Position numbers and translations under genes: made by a program
Shown: one piece after another, positions 6,899 to 13,487 of the stretch
How positions within the stretch are numbered: the first letter of the stretch is position 1
Layout of the letters: each line of letters starts with the position of its first letter
NCBI GenBank assembly: GCA_023460055.1
Contig: JAEWRJ010000183.1
Location: 1 to 17,241 of the forward strand
Direction of reading: 5' to 3'
Origin: Bacillota bacterium
GTDB taxonomy: Bacteria > Bacillota > Clostridia > Christensenellales > Aristaeellaceae
DNA length: 17,241 nt
Notes under the pieces: generated by a model
Database searches by the model: none
The model's input: only the letters and a program-made list of their open reading frames with translations
What the model was told of the DNA's origin: nothing

Positions 6899-8818
6899 TT
6901 ATCCCGCTGGTAAAAGCTCCAGACTGTTCACGGCATCCTCAAAGTTGCTGTAGGGGACGGTCTTGATCAGCCGTTCCCAGGGCAGAATTTCCACAGCTTG
7001 TGTACTGGGGAAGCATTCCCGGATGACCGCGCAGAGATACTGCGCCTTTTCCATCAGATGGACGCTGTTAAACGCGGCAGGCAGCTCAACCTTTGAATCG
7101 AACAGGTACTCCATGATCCGCGCCCTGTCCTCCTTGGGGTTGGCCTTGGCATAGGCATCCACAAACCACACGGTATCGGGCATATCAGCTGCCAGGGGGT
7201 CATCCCCTGTGTAAGCAGTATCGCTCAGCTCGTTGCCGTCCTTGTCGAGGTAGGAGAAATAATAGCCCGGGCCGCCCGGTCCCTCCGGCACATACCCCAG
7301 CCAGTAGTCCAGCATATTGCTGCCTGTCCCAGCGCACACAGCCTCGATGCGGTCTTCCATCACGTGCATGAACTCATGGCCGAGGTTGCGCGCCATCTCG
7401 CCCAGATTATTAAGGTTGCAGACAATATAGCGCGCGTCGCCGTCCGTGCCTGTGAGGGCTGCCGCTGTCATGATGCCCTCATCGCTGGTTCTGCTGATGT
7501 AGCCGCAGAAGTACACATCGATGTGATCGACGGGGGAGACGCACATCTCTTCCAGCATGCCCGCGGGGTATCTGGAAAGAACACCGCGCAGTATCTTCAT
7601 CGCCGCGTGAACGCGCAGCTCATTCCACTCTATGTCGCCCTTGTAGTAGCTGTCTTCAAAGGAGGCTCCCGGCGTGCCGTGAAATACGCGGATGCCGAAG
7701 GTCTCCCTGATCTCCTCTGCCATTTGCTTGTTTTCTTCCGCGATCAGGGCGATGCGCGTATCCGTCGCGTCAAGCACAGAATCGATCGGGGAGGCCGCGT
7801 AATCCCACAGCCAGACGGAGGAGCGCCCTGTCTCCGCGTCATGCAGGGAGATCAGGGCAAACCCCTCCCCGGAAATCGCCACCGATTGATAGTACATATC
7901 CTTTTGCCCGGAAAGGATCGTCACCTCATTGACCAGCACCCTCTTTGACAGGTCGACCAGGCGCAGGGTATCGCTTGATCCTGTCATCAGCAGGCTGTCA
8001 AGGCCGGCCCGGGGATAGGCGTTCTGCGGCCAATCGTTGACGCGCAGCAGGCCAAAAGGGTTGTTCATCTGCGCGAAATACGCGCTGTCGCCTTCCACGG
8101 CATATAAAAGCCCCCCAGCCATCGGGCTGAGGAAATCCGGCACCTCGTAGGCTGCCGCCCAGTTGCCGCTCGCCTGCGCGCCGTACATGCCATATCTTCC
8201 CCGGCTGTCGCTCGCGAAGAAGAGCAGGCCGCCGGGTGTATCGTAATACGCGTCTATGTTCTGAAAGGTTTTCCCGCCGGCCCCGTAGCGGCGGACCGTC
8301 CCCTCCGGAACGGAAAAGCTGACCAGCGCCCCCTCATCGTAAGACAGGCACCACAGCGTATCCCCATCGGAAGATAAAAAAGGGCTGCCGTACCGATAGG
8401 CGACGGTGCCGGGCATGCGCGCCAGAAGCTTCAGCCCCTCATCAAAAAAACTGAGCTCCATGGTCGCGGTATTCAAGGCATAGATGCGGCCGTCGTCCAG
8501 AAACCCGAACTCCGTCTCAATGGAAAAGCTCTCTTTGGCGATAACGGTCCCCGCGGATACGTCAAATACGGTGAGGACAAGCGCTTCGCTTTCCCAATCC
8601 TCCACACGGGTCACCAGGGCGACGCTGCCCCGGCAGGTAAGGGAAAGAACGGACTCCTCCCCGCCCAGTATGTCCAGGTTGTAGAGACCACCCTGACCCG
8701 CGCTTTCATACAGGCTGCTGTAATCCCCACTGACTGCAAGCTTTTCCGTATCCGCAATGAAGGGTAGACAAAACAGCAGGATAAACAGAAGGCCTGTAAG
8801 GATTGCCTTGCGGCGCAT
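6899..8818 (-). CDS. Secreted zinc-metallopeptidase-like protein with N-terminal propeller-like region
   Basis: A 639-residue protein. Residues 1-22 are a signal peptide or signal anchor with a basic start (MRRK) and no proper lipobox. Residues about 45-345 are repeating strand-rich segments of the kind 'D..SG..vlv.....dg.vyal...', suggesting a beta-propeller. The C-terminal part (about 350-639) starts with a helix and IRVFHGTPG. It contains GHEFMHVMEDRIE, in which H481, E482 and H485 form an HExxH zinc site, with E563 in ANPKEDRARIMEYLF as the likely third ligand. This arrangement resembles gluzincin-type extracellular peptidases related to the anthrax lethal-factor-like (ATLF) group, though the assignment is from motif only. 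GGGAGGG lies about 6 nt before the ATG. The VOC-family gene ends 39 nt upstream, so the two probably share a transcript. Confidence 0.78.
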   Translation of the reverse strand: MRRKAILTGLLFILLFCLPFIADTEKLAVSGDYSSLYESAGQGGLYNLDILGGEESVLSLTCRGSVALVTRVEDWESEALVLTVFDVSAGTVIAKESFSIETEFGFLDDGRIYALNTATMELSFFDEGLKLLARMPGTVAYRYGSPFLSSDGDTLWCLSYDEGALVSFSVPEGTVRRYGAGGKTFQNIDAYYDTPGGLLFFASDSRGRYGMYGAQASGNWAAAYEVPDFLSPMAGGLLYAVEGDSAYFAQMNNPFGLLRVNDWPQNAYPRAGLDSLLMTGSSDTLRLVDLSKRVLVNEVTILSGQKDMYYQSVAISGEGFALISLHDAETGRSSVWLWDYAASPIDSVLDATDTRIALIAEENKQMAEEIRETFGIRVFHGTPGASFEDSYYKGDIEWNELRVHAAMKILRGVLSRYPAGMLEEMCVSPVDHIDVYFCGYISRTSDEGIMTAAALTGTDGDARYIVCNLNNLGEMARNLGHEFMHVMEDRIEAVCAGTGSNMLDYWLGYVPEGPGGPGYYFSYLDKDGNELSDTAYTGDDPLAADMPDTVWFVDAYAKANPKEDRARIMEYLFDSKVELPAAFNSVHLMEKAQYLCAVIRECFPSTQAVEILPWERLIKTVPYSNFEDAVNSLELLPAG

Positions 8819-8857
8819 GAAGATCCCTCCCCAAATGGATTCCGGTTTATCCCTCGA

Positions 8858-9352
8858 TCACTCCGCCTTTGGCGTATGATACGCCGCTACCAGCTCGCTG
8901 ATCACAAGCTTCTGCATCCTGTACAAGGCCTGGTTCACCCGCGCGGCCTGCTCAGGGTCTTTTGTCAGCAGCAGCTCATTGAGCACATTGGGCACGATCT
9001 GCCAGGACAGGCCGTACTTGTCCGTCACCCAGCCGCACTGGCTGGGTTCGCCTTCCTCGCAAAATGCATCCCACAGGCGGTCGATCTCCTCCTGCGTCTC
9101 GCAGTTGATCATCAGGGAAATGGCCGGGGTGAATTGAAACAGGGGTCCGCCGTTGAGGGCGATGAACTGCTGCCCATCCAGCGTAAAGGCTACCGTCAGC
9201 ACGCTGCCCTCCGGCCTGCCGGAGATCTCAGCGCCTGCCGCGTCATAGTAGGTGACCGCGTCAACGGACCCGGAAGAGAACAGGGATGTGTAAAACCAGG
9301 CAGCTTCCTCGGCCTGCGTATCAAACCACAGATTGGTGACGATCTTTTGCAT
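8858..9352 (-). CDS. VOC-superfamily (PhnB-like / glyoxalase fold) protein
   Basis: A 164-residue cytoplasmic protein of the PhnB-like branch of the vicinal-oxygen-chelate superfamily, often annotated '3-demethylubiquinone-9 3-methyltransferase domain'. Visible hallmarks are LWFDTQAEEAAWFYTSLF near the N-terminus, GQQFIALNGGPLFQFTPAIS in the middle, and CGWVTDKYGLSWQIVPNVL. The substrate cannot be inferred, because family members range from metal-dependent enzymes to binding and resistance proteins. The second in-frame ATG (at 9352) is chosen because GGAGGAGG lies 5 nt before it; the first ATG (9367) would place that site inside the gene. It is the first gene of a probable two-gene unit with the metallopeptidase. 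Confidence 0.88.
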   Translation of the reverse strand: MQKIVTNLWFDTQAEEAAWFYTSLFSSGSVDAVTYYDAAGAEISGRPEGSVLTVAFTLDGQQFIALNGGPLFQFTPAISLMINCETQEEIDRLWDAFCEEGEPSQCGWVTDKYGLSWQIVPNVLNELLLTKDPEQAARVNQALYRMQKLVISELVAAYHTPKAE

Positions 9353-9409
9353 GGGTTCCTCCTCCATGTCGCGGGCATCTGATGATCCCGCCGAATCGGT
9401 GAATAGGAG

Positions 9410-9438
9410 AATATACCCTTCAGAGATCGTTTTGTAAA
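9410..9438 (-). promoter_or_regulatory. Sigma-A-like promoter for the VOC/metallopeptidase pair
   Basis: On the minus strand TTTACA (9433-9438), a 17-nt spacer and TATATT (9410-9415), about 58 nt before the ATG at 9352. Good spacing and near-consensus boxes. Confidence 0.6.
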
Positions 9439-9470
9439 ATAGATAAAGAATAGAGTTTCACGCTAACCAT

Positions 9471-9504
9471 GAAAGGGCCGGACTGCCTCCGGCAGTTCAG
9501 CCCC
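9471..9504 (-). terminator. Hairpin downstream of the flotillin gene, weak terminator
   Basis: Eight-base-pair stem (9480-9487 with 9491-9498, one G-U) with a three-base loop, extended after one mismatch by GGGC/GCCC (9475-9478 with 9500-9503). On the minus strand only TTTC follows, so termination may be partial and some transcript may run into the VOC gene. Confidence 0.55.
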
Positions 9505-9528
9505 AATCAAGATGAATCGCTGACCTGA

Positions 9529-10950
9529 TCAGCCATTCTCGCTTGATTCAGCTTTCCCCTCTTCTGCCGCTTGCTTGCCGATCAGACCGCCTGTGGTCAC
9601 ATCCCTCAGCATTTTGGGGATGTCCATGCCAACGGTAGCCTTAAGGGCCTCAAAGGTCTGCAGCATCGAACCCGAAATATCACGCGTCAGCCCTGTGGCC
9701 GCGCCTTCACCAAACATGATGATCTTCTCAGTCTTCGCCAGCGGCTCGCCAATTGCGCGGGCTACTTCGGGCAATTTGCTGATTACCATTTCAAGCATCG
9801 CGGCTTCTCCGTATTTTTTCATGGCCTCGGCTTTAAGCTCCATTGCTTGTGCCTCTGCCTTACCTCTGAAGAGAATGGCCTCAGCAACTTTCTGTGCTTC
9901 ATAGAACTCAGCGTCAGCAATGGCCTGGCGCTCCGCCTTGTCAGCCTCTGCGCGGGCTATGCGCGCGTCACGCTCCGCCTGCGCCTTTTCACGGTATTCC
10001 ACATTCAGCATCTCTCGGGAGATGGCCACTTGCTGACGCTTGAGCTCGGTCTCACGCTGCAGCTTGACCATTTCAGCCCCGGCGAGTTCCTCCTCATACT
10101 GCTTGCGGGCTATTTCTTTCTGTATATTGTAGGCAATATCGGCATCAGCCTTGGCCTTATCGGCCTGTATTTTATAGTTAGCCTGCTTGAGCTCCAGATC
10201 TTTATTCTGCTCAGCGATCAGGGCATCGGCCTGCGCGCGCTCCTTGTTGCCCTGCTGGTCGGCGACGGCCTTGGCAATCCTGGCGTCACGCTCCTTTTCG
10301 ACGATGTTCTTGGTGGCCATCATTTCCACGACGCCATCCTTGTCCTCAAAATTTTGGATGGTGATGTTAATGATTTCAAGGCCCATGTTGCTCATATCAA
10401 GGCTGGCTGCGCGGCTGGTTTCCAAAGCGAACTTATCACGGTTTTGGACCAGGTCGGCGATGGTCATCTGGCCAATAATTTCACGCATGTTACCCTCCAG
10501 CACCTGCTGGGCGATGGCGATGATATTCTCAGGCGTCCAGTTGAGTATCTGCTCAGCCGCAGTGGCGATTGATACCTCATCCGAGCCGATTTTGATGTTA
10601 GCCACACCATCCACCATCACAGCGATGTACTCCTGCGAGGGAACGGGCTGCGTAGTGCGGATATCAACCTGCATGATGCCCAGACTCAGGCTGTCTACAC
10701 GCTCGATCAAGGGGATCACAAAGGTTGCGCCGCCGCGGACAATACGGTAGCCAAACTTTTTAGTGCTGATTTCACCCTCCTGTCCCTTGACGCGGTATTT
10801 GCGGCGGAAAGGTCCCGAGATAATCAAAGCGACGTTCGGGGGGACCTTCACATAGGCCTTGGGGATGATGATAACGACAAAAATGAATACCAGAATACCC
10901 AGCAATACCTGCCACCAAAGGTTCCCTTCGAAAATCTGCTGCAGTTCCAT
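9529..10950 (-). CDS. floT: Flotillin-like SPFH-domain protein (FloT type)
   Basis: A 473-residue membrane scaffold protein of functional membrane microdomains. An N-terminal membrane hairpin or helix covers about 11-30. The SPFH/PHB domain covers about 32-215, with IDLVQ-type conserved segments such as MTIADLVQNRDKFA. A long Ala/Glu/Lys-rich coiled coil follows (about 215-390) with EA-repeats, for example KAERQAIADAEFYEAQKVAEA, then a C-terminal tail with GLTRDISGSMLQTFEALKATVG. Its length and extended coiled coil fit FloT/YuaG rather than the shorter FloA. The start is placed at 10950, because AAGGGGG stands 7 nt before that ATG; an ATG at 10965 has no ribosome site. No NfeD-type partner is adjacent, which is unusual because flotillins commonly sit next to one. 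Confidence 0.92.
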   Translation of the reverse strand: MELQQIFEGNLWWQVLLGILVFIFVVIIIPKAYVKVPPNVALIISGPFRRKYRVKGQEGEISTKKFGYRIVRGGATFVIPLIERVDSLSLGIMQVDIRTTQPVPSQEYIAVMVDGVANIKIGSDEVSIATAAEQILNWTPENIIAIAQQVLEGNMREIIGQMTIADLVQNRDKFALETSRAASLDMSNMGLEIINITIQNFEDKDGVVEMMATKNIVEKERDARIAKAVADQQGNKERAQADALIAEQNKDLELKQANYKIQADKAKADADIAYNIQKEIARKQYEEELAGAEMVKLQRETELKRQQVAISREMLNVEYREKAQAERDARIARAEADKAERQAIADAEFYEAQKVAEAILFRGKAEAQAMELKAEAMKKYGEAAMLEMVISKLPEVARAIGEPLAKTEKIIMFGEGAATGLTRDISGSMLQTFEALKATVGMDIPKMLRDVTTGGLIGKQAAEEGKAESSENG

Positions 10951-11012
10951 GATTGCCCCCTTCATACACGCAATATTTTGTTCAATGTGACCTGAATCAT
11001 CAATACCGCCTT

Positions 11013-11042
11013 ATCATGAGGGATAGGGCAAGCTATTGTCAA
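11013..11042 (-). promoter_or_regulatory. Sigma-A-like promoter for the flotillin gene, overlapped by a palindrome
   Basis: On the minus strand a perfect TTGACA (11037-11042), an 18-nt spacer and CATGAT (11013-11018, weak). The -35 box is embedded in the perfect odd-centred palindrome CTATTGTCAATAG (11033-11045), a plausible repressor or activator site. No sigma-W-type TGAAAC box is present, although FloT genes in Bacillus are known sigma-W targets. Confidence 0.5.
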
Positions 11043-11082
11043 TAGTAAACATGATGCTGATTAAAATTTCCCATGCATTCTT

Positions 11083-11119
11083 AGGCCGGTCTGTGTTAAC
11101 CAAGGCCGTTCTGTACTAA
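11083..11119. repeat. Two imperfect 17-bp direct repeats, 20-bp period
   Basis: AGGCCGGTCTGTGTTAA (11083-11099) and AGGCCGTTCTGTACTAA (11103-11119) agree at 14 of 17 positions and are spaced exactly two helical turns apart. They lie in the 198-nt spacer between the thrB stop and the flotillin start. No obvious thrB terminator is visible there apart from a very short hairpin followed by a T-rich stretch on the minus strand just after the thrB stop. Confidence 0.4.
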
Positions 11120-11148
11120 AAATAAAAATATCCGCTGATCACCAGCCA

Positions 11149-12030
11149 TCAAGCCTTCAGCACCACAGCCCCTTCCCCGCACAGGTTCAGAGGACGCGGG
11201 TCAAAGCGGGGAAATTCCGTCCGCGCCGCTTCCATCGCCTTGATGAGGAAATCATCGCCCGTATACAGGCACAGCATGGTAGGGCCTGCGCCCGACAGGC
11301 AGCAGGCCGCTGCCCCCGCCTGCTCCATGCGCTCCTTCAAGGCGGCGGCGCCCGGGATGAGCCTGAAGCGCGCGTCCTGGTGAAGCCTGTCCCGCATCGC
11401 AAAACGGATCAGCTCCGGGTCCCCCCCCTCCAGCGCCTTGAGCAGGAAGGCGGCGTGGGAAAGGTTGTAAACGGCGTCTTTCAGCGGGACACTTTGCGGC
11501 AAGGCTGCGCGGGCATCGGCCGTGCGCAGCTCAAAATCGGGCACCAGGGCCAAAAAGCGCAGGCCGGGGTGAACGGCGCAGGGCAGTGAAACGGCCCGGC
11601 CGTCCTCCGTCAGCGATACCCGCAGGCCGCCATAGATGGCCGGGGCGGCGTTATCCGGGTGCCCCTCCAGCTCGGCTGCCAGCTTCAGCGTCTCCTCATT
11701 GCTCAGCTTCAGCCCGTGCAGCGCGGCAGCACCTAAAATACCGCCCGCGACGCAGGCGGCGCTGCTGCCCAGGCCGCGCGACAGGGGAATATCCGAATCG
11801 ATATGCAGCCGCAAGCCCTGAACGTCCAGGCCCAAAGACTTCAGCGTATGGACATAGGCCCGGTAGACCAGATTATTTTCCCCCGCGTCCTCCTCGCGGC
11901 AGCCGGTGATCTCAAGGCCGCGCGGCATCAGCTCGAAATCGAAACGGGCATAGAGGTCCAGCGCCAGGCCCAGGCAGTCAAAGCCCGGGCCCAGGTTGGC
12001 GGAGGTAGCCGGCACGCGCACGCTTACCAT
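11149..12030 (-). CDS. thrB: Homoserine kinase
   Basis: A 293-residue GHMP-superfamily kinase. It phosphorylates L-homoserine with ATP to O-phosphohomoserine, the penultimate step of threonine synthesis. The three GHMP motifs are present: the N-terminal PATSANLGPGFDCLGLAL (7-24), the ATP-binding IPLSRGLGSSAA (81-92) and the C-terminal LSGAGPT (245-251). ELEGHPDNAAPAIYGG (120-135) is a further homoserine-kinase hallmark. Length is normal for the family. The start overlaps the thrC stop by 7 nt (ATGGTAA), and GGGAGG lies 7 nt before the ATG inside thrC, so translation is coupled to the threonine synthase and the two enzymes act consecutively. No homoserine dehydrogenase gene is in the window. 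Confidence 0.96.
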   Translation of the reverse strand: MVSVRVPATSANLGPGFDCLGLALDLYARFDFELMPRGLEITGCREEDAGENNLVYRAYVHTLKSLGLDVQGLRLHIDSDIPLSRGLGSSAACVAGGILGAAALHGLKLSNEETLKLAAELEGHPDNAAPAIYGGLRVSLTEDGRAVSLPCAVHPGLRFLALVPDFELRTADARAALPQSVPLKDAVYNLSHAAFLLKALEGGDPELIRFAMRDRLHQDARFRLIPGAAALKERMEQAGAAACCLSGAGPTMLCLYTGDDFLIKAMEAARTEFPRFDPRPLNLCGEGAVVLKA

Positions 12031-13484
12031 GAGGCGGCCTCCCTGAGCACATCGTCCAGTATATCTCCTTTGTCGATCACATCCGGGTGGCGCAGCGGCT
12101 GATCCATCAGCCCCACCAGGCTGCGGGGAATATCCAGCCCCGTCACGGCGCTCAGTTCCTGCGGCAGGCTGCCTTCGTCCATCGCTTCCACCCTGCCCAG
12201 AGCCCGAAGGACAGCGCCGGGGAATTTGAACGGCGAGGCGGTGGACAGGATCACCCGGGGATGATCACTCCCCGCCAGCGCGCCTTGCGCCGCCCAGGCG
12301 GTCGCCGTATGCGGGTCCATCAGATAGCGGTGCCGCTGCCAGACATCCCGTATGGCGGCCATGGCCCGCGCTCCGTCCGCCGATACGCCGGCGAACTGCT
12401 CCTGTATGCGGCGCAGCGTCTCCCCGTCAACGCGGTAGTGCCCGTCCTCCTTCAATAGGCGCATCAGGCTGGAGACCCACTTTGCGTCCCTGCCCGAGGC
12501 CTCATAGAGCAGGCGCTCCAGGTTGCTGGAAACCAGGATATCCATCGAGGGGGAGATGGTTCTACGAAGAGGCCGCCTGCGGTCGTAGACGCCGGTGGTC
12601 AGAAAGTCCGCCAATACGCTGTTCTCGTTGGAGGCGCAGACCAGCCTGCCCACGGGCAGGCCCATGCTTCCGGCCAGATAGCCTGCCAGTATATCGCCGA
12701 AGTTGCCGCTGGGCACGATGAAGTCAGCCGCCTGCCCGGGCCTCAGCGCGCCGCTTTTATAAAGCGCCCGGAATGCCGCGATATAATAGACGATCTGGGG
12801 GACTAAGCGGCCGATGTTGATGGAATTGGCGCTGGACAGCTTCAAATCACGGGGCGGGCGCGCTTTGTCCATCGCGAAGGCTTCCTTGACGCCGGCCTGG
12901 GCCTCGTCAAAGTTACCCCGGATGCCCACGGCCCGTACATTATCTCCGGCCATACGCGTCATCTGCGCCAGCTGCACGGCGCTCACGCCCCCGCGCGGGT
13001 AGTAGACCAGCACCCGGAAACCGGGTACATCCATAAAGCCCCGCATGGCGGCGGAACCCGTATCCCCGCTGGTGGCGGTGAGCACCAGGTATTTTCCCTT
13101 TGAGTCAAGCTTTTCCCGGGCCAGCGCCATCAGGCGCGGCAGGGCCTGCAGGGCCAGATCCTTAAATGCGGCGGTTGGCCCATGGCTCAGCTCCAGGATA
13201 TGGCAATCCCCCACCCGGACCAGCGGGGCGATATCGGGGGTATCAAACTGCGCCACATAGGCCGCGCGGGCCACGGCGCTCAGTTCCGCGTCCGAAAAGC
13301 CGGGGAGCAGGGCGGCAAATACCCGTGCCGCCAGCCTGGCATAATCATATTCCCCGGTCATTAGATGGGACAGGTCCGGCATGGTATCGGGCATATAGAG
13401 ACCGCCGTCCCCGGCCGCTCCATTCAATAATGCCTCGGCCGGGCTGACAGGCCCGGATTTTCCGCGCGTGCTTTCATACCGCAT
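12024..13484 (-). CDS. thrC: Threonine synthase
   Basis: A 486-residue PLP enzyme that converts O-phosphohomoserine to L-threonine. Visible hallmarks are the N-terminal YESTRGKSG and GDGGLYMP, the PLP-lysine region HGPTAAFKDLALQ with K108, the glycine-rich SGDTGSAAMRGF (139-150), the phosphate-cradle segment FIVPSGNFGDILAGYLA, and SPSMDILVSSNLERLLYE. These place it in the longer E. coli/yeast-like class rather than the short B. subtilis/plant-like one. The start lies only 3 nt after the stop of the upstream repeat-protein gene and has only a weak GGGCGG purine site, so it is probably translated by coupling or reinitiation. Confidence 0.96.
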   Translation of the reverse strand: MRYESTRGKSGPVSPAEALLNGAAGDGGLYMPDTMPDLSHLMTGEYDYARLAARVFAALLPGFSDAELSAVARAAYVAQFDTPDIAPLVRVGDCHILELSHGPTAAFKDLALQALPRLMALAREKLDSKGKYLVLTATSGDTGSAAMRGFMDVPGFRVLVYYPRGGVSAVQLAQMTRMAGDNVRAVGIRGNFDEAQAGVKEAFAMDKARPPRDLKLSSANSINIGRLVPQIVYYIAAFRALYKSGALRPGQAADFIVPSGNFGDILAGYLAGSMGLPVGRLVCASNENSVLADFLTTGVYDRRRPLRRTISPSMDILVSSNLERLLYEASGRDAKWVSSLMRLLKEDGHYRVDGETLRRIQEQFAGVSADGARAMAAIRDVWQRHRYLMDPHTATAWAAQGALAGSDHPRVILSTASPFKFPGAVLRALGRVEAMDEGSLPQELSAVTGLDIPRSLVGLMDQPLRHPDVIDKGDILDDVLREAASW

Positions 13485-13487
13485 AGC

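Noticed and set aside
7364..7948. Plus-strand open frame opposite the metallopeptidase gene
   Set aside because: The HExxH domain and signal peptide support the minus strand; the plus frame is an antisense shadow.
9571..10572. Long plus-strand open frame opposite the flotillin gene (about 333 codons)
   Set aside because: It is the complement of a clearly identified SPFH/coiled-coil gene; its composition follows the Ala/Glu/Lys-rich coding strand and it shows no domain or ribosome site.
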